A stretch of 64,000 bases of DNA from Branchiostoma lanceolatum (taxonomy: Eukaryota; Chordata; Leptocardii; Amphioxiformes; Branchiostomatidae): the NCBI RefSeq assembly GCF_035083965.1, contig NC_089727.1, positions 5,399,501 through 5,463,500 of the forward strand, written 5' to 3'. A program made the translations under genes and the position numbers. Of the stretch, positions 31,772 to 43,530 are shown piece after piece. Each line of letters opens with the position of its first letter. Position 1 is the stretch's first letter. The notes beneath the pieces were generated by a model. That model was not told the DNA's origin. It did not search any database and was given only the letters and a program-made list of their open reading frames with translations.

Positions 31772-33612
31772 TCTTCTTTTGTGAAAGTATCTCCTGTCGT
31801 CAAATGCAGTTAGACAGGACTTAATGACGACTAACAATTTTCTGAACAGTTTTGATATATCATGTCAATGAATTGAAAGAGAAACGTACTCTTACCACTT
31901 TCATTTGCGAAATGGTAGTCATTTATTTTGCTGTCCAAAAATACCCGTATACATATCAGACGTAGACGCAATATACTATCACTACACTGGTTTGATAGTA
32001 GGCAAGAAAACCACTGAAATGCACAAATAATTTATATGCAGGAGAAACCTACCGTTTTATGGCAAGAAGTTCTTCCCCCTCCGTACGCCGATGACAGCTT
32101 TGCCACAGTGTTACAAACCGTGCTAACAACAGGTGCGACAAATGATGTCGGTTCTCACCGATCGCACGGCGGGCGGATATTTGTCGACTCGATGTTTGCA
32201 CAATCGTTAAAGACTATATGCTGATGTAAGAGTTGACCTGAAGAATGTGCTTGCTAGGACTTTCATTTTGCTTAGTTGATGATTACATTATGTTTGATAA
32301 AGCTATGACGGAGATGCATGCTACTAGCTGTGTCAGCCAAATTTCAAGATAGCGCCCGTCTTTCTTTTTTAATGCCACCGAAGTATACAGCCCAATTTTG
32401 CTGATACCCGGAGGAAAAATGTAAAATCTACTTATGAATCCACATTTTCCTAAGGGCCTCAGACTTTCATAAAACAAAATAAAAGCCACAACATATAGAA
32501 TTAAGCAAGTTCTATCAGCCAACCTGTACAAGGCAAAACCGCTTGAAATACACAAACAGTACTAGTGGATCAGAATATAATCCAAACTTACGTTTCCGCA
32601 GAGACGACTGCAATGAGCGTTGGCTACTCTGTGGGCGCCTTTTCAACGGGTCCGACAGATGGCTTGTGTTTGAGACGACGGAAATTAAATGTTTTCAATG
32701 CTATCGTGGGTATTGAATTCTGGAGAGGGCTATGAAAGTTACTTGACGTATCAATAAACTTTTTTCCTTTTACACCATACACTGATAGATATTACCGATA
32801 TAAAGATTACGACCCCATCAGTTGTTGTTTGGAAAAGGAAACATGAATATACATCATCTCAAATATTCTGAGAACATCTGGAATTTTTGGACTAAATCAA
32901 ATACCAACTCTTTGCTCAGGACAAAAACTTGGGCGACATTGTAAACAGTGGAAAGGTCAGCAAACACATGGAGCCAAAACTATTACAAAATCATGCAACA
33001 AATAGAAATTCAAACTCATAAACGCCAAGGGCCCATGTCTAACTGGATATTAACTTTGCACTTCGAGATAGCTATATAGACTTTTTATGACTTTCTTTCT
33101 ATGACTTTTTAACCATCTGCCTGTGAGTGAATTGCGATAACGGTTAATAAGGAAATTACTTCCCTTCGAGTGTGGGACAAACACAAATGCAAAATCTGAT
33201 TTTTCAATTGTTTATCATTTTCTTTACAGAATGTGGAACTGACATATTATGGGCCTAATTAAAGCAATAAAGTAGTTGTCAACAAACAGACACATTAAAC
33301 TGAATCACGTGACTTTTAGTGCGCTTATTAAAGTCTGGATCACCACGAGTGTATCATAAGTCAGTATTTTGTCTCCCACTAAATCTCATATCTATATGTG
33401 CTAACTTCATATTGTGACTCTGGCTCAGATGAATAATAAAATCAAGCGGTAATAAAATGAGTTTTCTTAAAACGAACAAATTTCACCTCAATGCATATTG
33501 TTGCGTGTTGCGTGTAAGAAGTAACATAAAAGCAGACGGAAGACATGTTTTCTTTCGTGGTCAAAGTCTCTTAATCAGTATTAGTGTGCATATTACATAC
33601 TAGTATTAGAAT
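31772..33612. other. Intergenic region, VCBP 5' flank and receptor kinase 3' flank
   Basis: No coding region is supported. On the minus strand, donor-like sequences near 31893, 32050 (ACG|GTAGGT) and 32590 (AAAC|GTAAGT) could mark non-coding first exons of VCBP. The right part is AT-rich and is the 3' flank of the minus-strand receptor kinase. No clear promoter element was found. Confidence 0.5.
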
Positions 33613-36456
33613 TTAGACAACAGTCTCCATTTCTATGACGAAATTAGGATCGAGTATTTGATGAAGATGTTCCAGCCTCCTCTCTAAACTATCCGGGGTG
33701 GGTCGTGTCTCAGGATCGTCCCGCCAACACGACCTCATCACCGCGTACACTCCGTCATCGCACCGAGCCGGCTTCCTCAGCCGGGCCCCCCGCCTCAGGA
33801 TCCCGATCAGGACCGGCCCAGTCAGCCGGGCCCGGTCATCATACCGCGGTTCGTCCCCAAGCGAGGCGATCTCCCACAGCAGCACGCCGAACGACCACAC
33901 GTCACTCTGACAGGTGTACTCACCCATCTCTAACGACCCCAGCGCCATCCACCTGACGGGCAGCAGAACACCGTCGCCTTGTCTGGGAGTAGACACGTAC
34001 TGAGTCGTGGCGTAGACGTCTCGCGCCAGTCCAAAGTCGGCCAACTTGGCGACGTTGTCCCGAGTGACGAGGACGTTCCGGACAGCCACGTCACGATGGA
34101 CGATACGCAGCCTCTGCAGCTCCTGTAGAGCTCGGGCTATGTGCACTGCGTACGGAAGGAAAGTGACGTGTGTGTGCGCTGTGGCATGGTTTCTCTGCTG
34201 TCTCAGGAAACACAGGAGATCTCCTTTAGGGGCGTACTCTAGAATGATGTACTTGTGAGCGGCCTTTGTCATGACCCCGAAGAGTTGGACAATGTTGGAC
34301 CGTCGGACGTCGTGGTCCTTCTCTTCGTGCACGGCTATAAGTATGGCGACTTCTCGATAAAAGTCGCGGTAAGACTGCGCGTCCTCCACGCGGACCGACT
34401 TGGCGGCGACGGGGATTTTTCCTTTCGGCGTTCGTAGTTCACCATTTCGGACTTCTCCAAACAACCCCGCACCTATGAGATCACCAAGCTGGAGGTTTTT
34501 GGCTTTCTTTTCCCACCGTCCCAGCCAGCCCGGCTGCAGACCCTGTGTCAGATCCGCCTCCACGCGCTGCAGCTCTAGAAGAACCTGGGTCTCCTCGTCA
34601 TCGTCTGCCGTAACGCAACACAGCCATCCTTTCTTGTACAACACCAACAACACAACCGGGCAAAGTAGCAGAAAGAACACGATTGGTACAAGCGTTTCCA
34701 CATACGGTTCCCCATTACCCTTCATGACTCTGACGTCACAGTACCTGCCCGTCCAGGCTCCTACACATTGACAGCTGCCGTCCACGTGACTGCAGCTGCC
34801 GTTATGACGACACGCACAGGTGTTCTGACATCTCCGGCCGTACCTACCGGTAACACATGGGCGGCTGCAGTCCGACCCGTACCAGCCGTCCCTGCAGTCA
34901 CAGCTACCGTCGCTTGTTCTGCAGACTCCGTTCTGACAGCTACACTGCCGTGCGCAGCCCTTCCCGTAGGTGCCGTCTGGGCATCTTGTCTGACACCTGG
35001 AGCCTGTCCATCCCTCGCCACAGATGCAGCCAGTCCACCTGTCGCAGTGGGCGCGATCACAGCCACAGACTTCTGTACACAGACTTCCTTTCCTGTCGAC
35101 TGGACAACTTGCGTTTAGAACGAACGTTGTTGCCATCACTTCTCCTGTAGATGTCATTATTGTACATGTGTAAATCCCTTCGTCATTTGTTTCGAGCTTG
35201 TCAAAAATAACCACTGATTCGTTGCTGTCACTCGTTGCCATCTTTGACCCATTCGGGAACTGCCAGTGCAGAGTCCTGACTGCAACATGATGGGCCCTGC
35301 AGCGAAGCGTCACGTTTCCAGAGATTGTAATATGTCGAGGGTTGCTAGGTGTCGTCTCGATACCAACAGACGGCTTGGGGATGTCACACGCCACGCCCTG
35401 CCATCCCTGGGTACATTTGCAGGCTCCGTTGAAGACGTGACAGAGGGCACCGTTCTTACAGATACACGTCTTTTGACAGGTGATTCCGTATTTTCCAGCT
35501 TCACAACCGACCGGAAACATGATCGTGTCAAATTTCTGCACACTTTCGATCTGATAATATTTCTCCCGAATAACCACGTCAATTCGCTGACTGAGATTTG
35601 TAATCTTGCAAGTAAGACGACGTTTCTCTTGTGAAACCCAAGTTCCGGTAAACTGATAAATATCGTTAACATTGTTCTTTGTCCATTTCTTTACCAAATC
35701 ACGCTCCCCTGAAGCCATGACAAAAGACGCCTCGTCGGTTTGCAAACGCGACATAGAAAGTTTGTTCGTACCCGGATCAGTCCAGTCTGAACAGCTACGT
35801 AACCCTGCCCCCCACAAGGAGCGGAAAAATCTCTGCCATACCTCGTCCCGCGCTGGCCACAGGAAACTGAACTTACAGTCTCCCCCCTGGTCTATGGCAA
35901 CAAAGTCCTTTTTCACGTCAAGTAAGATTTTGTCGTACATCAAGATACCATCAAATATGCTGAAGTAATCTCTATCGATGGTTGTACCTTCTAAGTCAAG
36001 AAGAAGGCCCATGTACAGCGGATTTGCTACGTTATCTGCCTTGGTAGGCATTGCACAACTATCATTGTACACAGGAGGATATCCCTGGACATCTTCTACC
36101 TGTATCCGGACACTGACGGTGTTATCAATCTTTCCTGTAGACCACTCACGGATACCTACTCTCAGCGTGTATTCTGACTTGACTGATCCATCCAAGGCGT
36201 TAGCTATCAGAATGGTGCAGTTCGTACTGATAATAAATCGTCCATATGGATCTCCGGAAGTGATTCCACACCTACCGTCACCTTCCCACTGTTTCCCCAG
36301 TCTGGCCCCCAAACTGACGACATTTCTCCCGACTGCGGCGTTTTCAGGGACGGAAACATTCAAACCCACCTGGCCTCCAAATGTCGTGGGGACGTGAAGA
36401 CACAGACAGAACGTGAGTAGAACCAACCGACAAGAAAACATGTTTGTAGTCACCAT
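33613..36456 (-). CDS. Intronless EGF/Ig receptor tyrosine kinase, copy 1
   Basis: 947 residues in a single exon. Signal peptide (1-27), cadherin-like segment (~28-126, NVSVPENAAVGRNVV, VRIQVEDVQGYPP), an unrecognised segment (~127-318), EGF (~319-358), Ig (~360-448, CRAHH...DEGIYTC), tandem EGF/laminin-type modules (~451-575), TM (~589-607) and a cytoplasmic tyrosine kinase (~655-935). Kinase motifs: GAGLFGEV, AAK (Lys 686), HRDVAVRN, DFG (807-809). The APE motif reads ALG (838-840), losing the conserved Glu. The EGF-Ig-EGF layout recalls Tie receptors, but orthology is not claimed; amphioxus is known for expanded receptor kinases. Ligand unknown. It is arranged head-to-head with copy 2. Confidence 0.9.
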   Translation of the reverse strand: MVTTNMFSCRLVLLTFCLCLHVPTTFGGQVGLNVSVPENAAVGRNVVSLGARLGKQWEGDGRCGITSGDPYGRFIISTNCTILIANALDGSVKSEYTLRVGIREWSTGKIDNTVSVRIQVEDVQGYPPVYNDSCAMPTKADNVANPLYMGLLLDLEGTTIDRDYFSIFDGILMYDKILLDVKKDFVAIDQGGDCKFSFLWPARDEVWQRFFRSLWGAGLRSCSDWTDPGTNKLSMSRLQTDEASFVMASGERDLVKKWTKNNVNDIYQFTGTWVSQEKRRLTCKITNLSQRIDVVIREKYYQIESVQKFDTIMFPVGCEAGKYGITCQKTCICKNGALCHVFNGACKCTQGWQGVACDIPKPSVGIETTPSNPRHITISGNVTLRCRAHHVAVRTLHWQFPNGSKMATSDSNESVVIFDKLETNDEGIYTCTIMTSTGEVMATTFVLNASCPVDRKGSLCTEVCGCDRAHCDRWTGCICGEGWTGSRCQTRCPDGTYGKGCARQCSCQNGVCRTSDGSCDCRDGWYGSDCSRPCVTGRYGRRCQNTCACRHNGSCSHVDGSCQCVGAWTGRYCDVRVMKGNGEPYVETLVPIVFFLLLCPVVLLVLYKKGWLCCVTADDDEETQVLLELQRVEADLTQGLQPGWLGRWEKKAKNLQLGDLIGAGLFGEVRNGELRTPKGKIPVAAKSVRVEDAQSYRDFYREVAILIAVHEEKDHDVRRSNIVQLFGVMTKAAHKYIILEYAPKGDLLCFLRQQRNHATAHTHVTFLPYAVHIARALQELQRLRIVHRDVAVRNVLVTRDNVAKLADFGLARDVYATTQYVSTPRQGDGVLLPVRWMALGSLEMGEYTCQSDVWSFGVLLWEIASLGDEPRYDDRARLTGPVLIGILRRGARLRKPARCDDGVYAVMRSCWRDDPETRPTPDSLERRLEHLHQILDPNFVIEMETVV

Positions 36457-37372
36457 TGCTAATGAACCGTCCGGGTATACACAAACTGATTTTCGTGCTT
36501 TCTCCTGCTTCTCTGTCGCAACCCAGCAAATGTTCTAGGTCTTCAGAAGTGTCTGCACTGCGTCCTTAGTATCCTGTGTGATCGTGAATTCCTGGAGGAC
36601 TTAAGGCTTTTCATTCAGTCACTGCTAAGAACCTTCCTCGCCTTGTCCCGAGAACATCAACAGTGATAATCACATGAACACGAGTGGTTGATACTGGAGT
36701 TGGGATGAATATCAGATTAAGTCGTCTGTCAGCTTCGAAATTAGGGAAATGATTTAGGACAAATCGCAAAAAGGGGAACATAATTATCGATGGTAGCTTG
36801 GGGCTACAAGGGAAAGAGGATGTTCATTTGTATAGAAACTAAACAGACAATTGTGGTGGGCATCCCGTGACGGTGCATAGCCGACGATATGTAGCATTCA
36901 GGGCACTTTTTCACAAAAATAGTAATACATTACATATCCCACTGATCAGCAATTAAGTGAACTTTCTTGGAAACAGAGTTTATTTATGATGAAACCTTGT
37001 GTACAAAACGGACCCGGGAATCTGTCAGTGTTTTTAAAGAATAGAATAGTATATGACACTCCCATCTTTGAGAAATCCCCTAACACTTTTTTTTATTTGT
37101 CCTGCGGCAATTCCTCAATGTCCACAAATTAGTTAGCACGAGGGCATTGTCCAGAGGCAGTGACTCTTGCTCAGATGTTAGTACCGTTGTCATCTTGAAA
37201 ATACCCGATACCGGCAGTTCTTACCAGTGAATTCAAGCATGATCCAAGGTACATGTATGTGTTGAAGATACTACAGATCACTTCTGAAACGTTTTCTGAG
37301 TTTTGGCAAATAGGACGGGAGAAAGAGCACACAGTGGTCTTGCGTGGACGCTAATCGATCGGATCATTAGCC
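36457..37372. promoter_or_regulatory. Shared 5' region between the two divergent receptor kinase genes
   Basis: A 916-bp spacer between start codons on opposite strands. Short stretches next to each ATG are similar (GGAGAAAG...CATTAGCMATGGTGAC), which marks the edge of the inverted duplication. The rest shows no similarity between arms. No TATA box or other site is called with confidence; a shared promoter is inferred from position only. Confidence 0.5.
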
Positions 37373-40192
37373 ATGGTGACTTCTCGTCAGGTGATCTTCT
37401 TTACTGTCTGTCTGTGCCTTCACGTCTCCACGACATTTGGAGGCCAGGTGGGTTTGAATGTTTCCGTCCCTGAAAACACCGCAGTCGGGAGAAATGTCGT
37501 CAGTCTGGCGGCTAGACTGGGGAAACAGTGGGGAGGTGACGGTAGGTGTGGAATCATATCCGGAGATCCATATGGCCGATTTATTATCAGTACGAACTGC
37601 ACCATTCTGATAGCTAACCCCTTGGATGGATCAGTCACATCAGAATACACGCTGAGAGTAGGTATTAGTAGTTGGTCTACAGGAAAGACTTTTAACGTTG
37701 TCAGTGTCCGTATTCAGGTAGAGGATGCCCAGGGCTATCCTCCTGTGTACAATAATAGTTGTGCAATGCCTACCAAGCAGCCACATGACGTGGGAGTCCC
37801 GTTATCCTTAGGCGTTCGTATTGCCCTGGAAGGCACGACCAGTAGTGGAGATTACTTCAACATATATGATGGTATACCGATGTTCGACTTATGGATGAAA
37901 AATATGAAAGAGGAAGCAATTGTAATAGCCGAGAAAGGAGACTGCAAGTTCCGGGTTGTGTGGGCTGTGCGAGTCGAGAGACGCCGACGAATATTTCGGG
38001 CACTGTGGGACGCCGGATTGCGCAACTGGTCATGTTCGGATGACTCAGACCTGGGTTCGAACGAACTTTCGTATTCGCTTCTCATGGCACCAGAGGGGGT
38101 AGATGTACCTACTGAATGGAGAGTGGACAATGTAAGTAACATTTACCAGTTTACCGGAACCTGGGTTTCGCAAGAGAATCGTCGTCTTACTTGTAAACTT
38201 CCAAGTCTAAGACATGTTTTGAACATGGTACTTCGGGGTGAAAAATATTATCAGATCGACAGTGTGCAGAAATTTGACACGATCATGTACCCGGTCGGTT
38301 GTGAAGCTGGAAAGTACGGAATCACCTGTCAAAAGACGTGTATCTGTAAGAACGGTGCCCTCTGTCACGTCTTCAACGGAGCCTGCAAATGTACCCAGGG
38401 ATGGCAGGGCGTGGCATGCGACATCCCCAAGCTGTCAGTTGGTATCGAGACGACCCCTAGCAACCCTCAACATATTACAATCTCTGGAAACGTGACGCTT
38501 CGCTGCAGGGCCCATCATGTTACAGTCAGAACTCTGCACTGGCAGTTCCCGAATGGGTCAAAGATGGTAACGAGTGACAGCAACGAATCAGTGGTCATTT
38601 TTGATAAGCTTCAAACAAATGACGAAGGAATTTACACATGTACAATAATCACATCTACAGGAGAAGTGATGGCAACAACGTTCGTGCTAAACGCAAGTTG
38701 TCCCGTCGACCGGAAAGGAAGTCTGTGTACAGAAGTCTGTGGCTGTGATCGCGCCCACTGCGACAGGTGGACTGGCTGCATCTGTGGCGAGGGATGGACA
38801 GGCTCCAGGTGTCAGACAAGATGCCCAGACGGCACCTACGGGAAGGGCTGCGCACGGCAGTGTAGCTGTCAGAACGGAGTCTGCAGAACAAGCGACGGTA
38901 GCTGTGACTGCAGGGACGGCTGGTACGGGTCGGACTGCAGCCGCCCATGTGTTACCGGTAGGTACGGCCGGAGATGTCAGAACACCTGTGCGTGTCGTCA
39001 TAACGGCAGCTGCAGTCACGTGGAAGGCAGCTGTCAATGTGTAGGGGCCTGGACGGGCAGGTATTGTGACGTCAAAGTCATGGAGGGTAATGGAGAACCG
39101 TTTGTGAAAACTCTTGTACCAATCGTGTTCTTTCTGCTACTTTGCCCTGTTGTGTTGTTGGTGTTGTACAAGAAAGGATGGCTGTGTTGCGTCACGGCAG
39201 ACGATGACGAGGAGACCCAGGTTCTTCTAGAGCTGCAGCGCGTGGAGGCAGATCTGACACAGGGTCTGCAGCCGGGCTGGCTGGGACGGTGGGAAAAGAA
39301 AGCCAAAAACCTCCAGCTTGGTGATCTCATAGGTGCGGGGATGTTTGGAGAAGTCCGAAATGCTGAGCTACGAACGCCGAAAGGAAAAATCCCCGTCGCC
39401 GCCAAGTCGGTCCGCGTGGAGGACGCGCAGTCTTACCGCGACTTTTATCGAGAAGTCGCCATACTTATAGCCGTGCACGAAGAGAAGGACCACGACGTCC
39501 GACGGTCCAACATTGTCCAACTCTTCGGGGTCATGACAAAGGCCGCTCACAAGTACATCATTCTAGAGTACGCCCCTAAAGGAGATCTCCTGTGTTTCCT
39601 GAGACAGCAGAGAAACCATGCCACAGCGCACACACACGTCACTTTCCTTCCGTACGCAGTGCACATAGCCCGAGCTCTACAGGAGCTGCAAAGGCTGCGT
39701 ATCGTCCATCGCGACGTGGCCGCCCGGAACGTCCTCGTCACTCGGGACAACGTCGCCAAGTTGGCCGACTTCGGACTCGCGCGAGACGTCTACGCCACGA
39801 CTCAGTACGTGTCTACTCCCAGACAAGGCGACGGTGTTCTGCTGCCCGTCAGTTGGATGGCGCTGGAGTCGTTAGAGATGGGTGAGTACACCTGCCAGAG
39901 TGACGTGTGGTCGTTCGGCGTGCTGCTGTGGGAGATCGCCTCGCTAGGGGACGAACCGCGCTATGATGACCGGGCCCGGCTGACTGGGCCGGTCCTGATC
40001 GGGATCCTGAGGCGGGGGGTCCGGCTGAGGAAGCCGGCTCGGTGCGATGACGGAGTGTACGCGGTGATGAGGTCGTGTTGGCGGGACGATCCTGAGACAC
40101 GACCCACTCCGGATAGTTTAGAGAGGAGGCTGGAACATCTTCATCAAATACTCGATCCTGATTTCGTCATAGAAATGGAGACTGTTGTCTGA
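37373..40192 (+). CDS. Intronless EGF/Ig receptor tyrosine kinase, copy 2
   Basis: 939 residues, single exon, the inverted duplicate of copy 1 with the same domain order. The start GCCATGG is a good initiation context and opens a signal peptide. The EGF, Ig, TM and kinase regions are nearly identical to copy 1, while residues ~135-294 are strongly diverged. Kinase motifs: GAGMFGEV, AAK, HRDVAARN (canonical form), DFG. The activation segment reads PVSWMALES, so the APE Glu is kept but the usual Arg before WMA is Ser. AATAAA at 40710-40715 probably ends the transcript, and a poly-A tract lies at 40821-40836. It converges on arfaptin. Ligand and role unknown. Confidence 0.9.
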   Translation: MVTSRQVIFFTVCLCLHVSTTFGGQVGLNVSVPENTAVGRNVVSLAARLGKQWGGDGRCGIISGDPYGRFIISTNCTILIANPLDGSVTSEYTLRVGISSWSTGKTFNVVSVRIQVEDAQGYPPVYNNSCAMPTKQPHDVGVPLSLGVRIALEGTTSSGDYFNIYDGIPMFDLWMKNMKEEAIVIAEKGDCKFRVVWAVRVERRRRIFRALWDAGLRNWSCSDDSDLGSNELSYSLLMAPEGVDVPTEWRVDNVSNIYQFTGTWVSQENRRLTCKLPSLRHVLNMVLRGEKYYQIDSVQKFDTIMYPVGCEAGKYGITCQKTCICKNGALCHVFNGACKCTQGWQGVACDIPKLSVGIETTPSNPQHITISGNVTLRCRAHHVTVRTLHWQFPNGSKMVTSDSNESVVIFDKLQTNDEGIYTCTIITSTGEVMATTFVLNASCPVDRKGSLCTEVCGCDRAHCDRWTGCICGEGWTGSRCQTRCPDGTYGKGCARQCSCQNGVCRTSDGSCDCRDGWYGSDCSRPCVTGRYGRRCQNTCACRHNGSCSHVEGSCQCVGAWTGRYCDVKVMEGNGEPFVKTLVPIVFFLLLCPVVLLVLYKKGWLCCVTADDDEETQVLLELQRVEADLTQGLQPGWLGRWEKKAKNLQLGDLIGAGMFGEVRNAELRTPKGKIPVAAKSVRVEDAQSYRDFYREVAILIAVHEEKDHDVRRSNIVQLFGVMTKAAHKYIILEYAPKGDLLCFLRQQRNHATAHTHVTFLPYAVHIARALQELQRLRIVHRDVAARNVLVTRDNVAKLADFGLARDVYATTQYVSTPRQGDGVLLPVSWMALESLEMGEYTCQSDVWSFGVLLWEIASLGDEPRYDDRARLTGPVLIGILRRGVRLRKPARCDDGVYAVMRSCWRDDPETRPTPDSLERRLEHLHQILDPDFVIEMETVV

Positions 40193-43100
40193 TTTTTATG
40201 TATAAAGCATGTTGGCTCATTTATCAAGATTCATTTAGTACGCTAAACTGGATCACGATGCTGTGTACCCGAAAGAAGAAAAGTTGTCCTGCAACAATAT
40301 AAGTGTCTCCTATAGACTATGCATGTATTTTCGTTCTATGTGTACACAATATGCAGTAAGGTGAACTTTGTTCGTTTAAAGATGAGACTGATAATGGTAC
40401 TGGAGAAACTGGATGCATGTCTTACTATCGAAAAGGAAACTACAGCCAAGGACGGTTTGATCAACTTAACGAACCAAGGAAACATTTATTCTAGACTAGT
40501 AGACGTTCAACAATTTCAGAAAATATAGAAACCAGGTTAAGTGCAGTTTAATCATTCTCTGATTTTATTAAACTAAGTACTAGTAGTACGTTAAAGTGGC
40601 GAGGTCGTTATTTACGTCGATTCAACTGTTACCGTGTTTGTGGTCAATATCTTTCACCTTGGGAGGGTATGGGTCTGTGCTTCCGTATTTTGGTTTGTAT
40701 TGGGTGTGTAATAAAAGATTATAATACCAAAGCTAGATTTTCTGCAAATACAAATGAACCTTCTTATTACATACATACATAACTATTCTCAGTATCATTA
40801 TGAGTACAATGTACCAAATGAAAAAAAAAAAAAAAACTTTTGGCATTGCTCCCTTGACTTTAATCGCAAAATCAAAGTCATTGTACTATATCATCTGAAT
40901 AACAAAGGTAGCGCATAACACAGAATGTAGCAACATTATAACCTATGGTGTAATTATCTACAGAAAGAAATGTATTCCTCACAAATAGCATTCAGGCAAT
41001 CAACTTTCCTTACCCTCCCCCCTGCAAATCAACAAGTTTTTTCAACTTGATGTTACTAGAACCAGTTAAACAATGACAGCAACACAATAAATAAGTCGCA
41101 TTTGAAACATTTCCTTGTTCTAGTTCATTAGATGGTCTATGAGAATTATTTACATGTACAGCAGAAATTTTAAAGCGAATATGATATGAGCTTGTATTAA
41201 AGCATTTCTACATATACATTTATTTATCACCACTCTTATTCCAATACACCCCAAAACATGCACTATCCCAAACATCCAGGTATACACAGGGAACCTACCA
41301 GCCTTTGCTGTGACATGTCTTATATCTTCACGGATATCTGTACAAGGCAGCAGAAAAAAATAGCTAGCAGATAATTAATAAGATGGTAAGAAGAACAGAT
41401 TTCCTCATTATTCCAGGCACTAAAGATGTGTACATTGAACAAGTTCAAGTCTGTTTACACTTGTAATGTCCAGCATGGGCTAGGATGTTAAGATCCACCT
41501 TGGCACATCCCATAGCTTAAGGCCGTGCCTTTCATTTATGTGTTCACTACTGAGCGCTGACAACGTTGGGGTGTGGTGGGATTTTCACCCTTGCTTTTGA
41601 GAATTTGAAAAAAGCATTAAGAAGGATCAAGGCAAATCATTAACATGAAAAAAATGGAAGAAAACTGGAGAATATGATCTAAAAGATCAATCTTGACCCT
41701 TTGACTGACTTGTGAATGACATGGTCCCTGAAAATAGTTAAAAGCACAAGATGTCCTGAAGAAAGTACATGAAGATTTTGCACTTACTTTAGGAAATCTT
41801 TACTTAAGTAAGGGGCAAGAATGAAACTGCATGTCTATTGCAATAATGTTCTGCAATGTCTTGCTGTTCTTGTACATTTGGATTTTTTGTTTGAGTTTCT
41901 TTTTTACCAGTTTCGACTTTGGTAACAAGGAAATGCATTATTTTACCAACGTACAATTGAAAAGGGGAACAAAGAATATCCATCAGTTTGAGTAATGAAA
42001 AACCCCTTTACCAGTTACTTTTTTGCTTCTAAAATGAAATGCTCAGTAACAAACACATGAATCAAGTAGAACTTTGTCCTGGTGTAACAGTGCAAAGCAA
42101 ATATTGTATATAATAATTGCAAAAATGCATTTCTGTAACTGGTGCAATTTGACCAAGTTATAGTAACTGATAAGGACACATGTTTGTAATTGTTATATCT
42201 GTATATTTTTTCACTAAGGTGCATAAAATTTTGCTTAACATTTGTTTTGAACCTTCTCCAAAAGATTTTACCTCCACATTGGACATAAAATCCTCATGAT
42301 AACACCCCCAGGACACCCATCTATAAATGTTCACTTGCAATCATTTAGTCCTAGTACTGTAACAGTATAATGAGGGGATTCAACTCCATAATATCTTTAT
42401 CAACAACAAAAAAGCTCGCCTACATTAAGGCCTGTAAAAGGAGTTCACAGAACTAACAAAAAATGCACAAAAGCTCACTTGCAAGCAAAGTCCTTATTTC
42501 TTTCCTAGTGCCAACAATTTTTACAACCTACAGTGCCTTCTAGTTTCTAGACTTGCACAGCATTGTGCAGTTACTATCCCTTCTGGCATCCCTCCCTACA
42601 AAAACATTGTCTACTGTACCTAGAACACAGCACTTTCTTTACATGTACACCTTTTTTCTTACTCTCAGCATTCTGGTTTTGCTTGAAAAAAAAAATACCC
42701 CTAGTTTATCTACCCCTATGCCAATAGTAACCCCTAGTGGAGGTGTTACATACACACATGAACTCACTAATACCTTTCCACATAGAAACAACTAGCTACA
42801 TACTTACACATGGTGACACGTGTGTTCTACATTAACACCTGTACAGGTATTGTACGTCCCAAGCATGTGGGACAGTTAATTTGCATCAGAAATTTGTGAC
42901 GCCATCTTCTTCTAATGTTACCAATGTTGAAGTACATTTTCTATCCAGTAGTTTTTCTACTGGGAAATCAAAAACATGGGTATCTACCTTAACATAAGAA
43001 ATAAATGTACAAGTCAGAACTGTCTTATGTTAAGTCTAGCTTTTCTTCACAAAATTCTTACAGGCCACTTTTCAAGTACCAACTGTAATAATACTAGTTG

Positions 43101-43530
43101 GAGCATGAATATACTGTAATAAGGTATTGACATAAAGCCATTCTGTGTGCTGTGTGTTTATACAGAGCTGTCCAATGACTCAGATGATGCTTCACAATAC
43201 AAGAAATTTGCCAGTATATGTATCTTGGGATCTTGGGCAACATAAATGGGGTTTATGTATACGTCCTACTTGATGAAATATGCAACAACGCAACTTCTTT
43301 CGAGGTACTAAAACTAGTTAATGTGATACACACAAAAATGGTACTATATGGTAGCATGGGAAGAAGATGGATCCAGTGACATTCTATTTATGAGGGTGTT
43401 TAAGGTCTATTGGTTCTTGTTGAAAGGGCACTCTTCTACCAGCCACAAGCCCATGAGAAGAAGGTGCATCACTAGACATGCTATTTATACAGAACTATCA
43501 TTACAGGGCCAGCTCGCTCTCGTTCCCGGG
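40193..43530. other. Convergent 3' regions of receptor kinase copy 2 and arfaptin
   Basis: No coding exon is seen. The left end holds the kinase 3'UTR (AATAAA 40710-40715) and a 16-A run (40821-40836). The rest is probably the long arfaptin 3'UTR on the minus strand. TTTATT at 41219-41224 is one possible polyadenylation signal, giving a 3'UTR of about 2.3 kb. Confidence 0.5.

Noticed and set aside
34761-35118. Long antisense frames across the receptor kinase EGF region (also at 38687-39044)
   Set aside because: Shadows of cysteine-rich, GC-rich coding sequence; the sense frames carry all the domains.
42650-42700. Homopolymer and simple runs considered as regulatory signals
   Set aside because: Simple sequence without positional or motif support.
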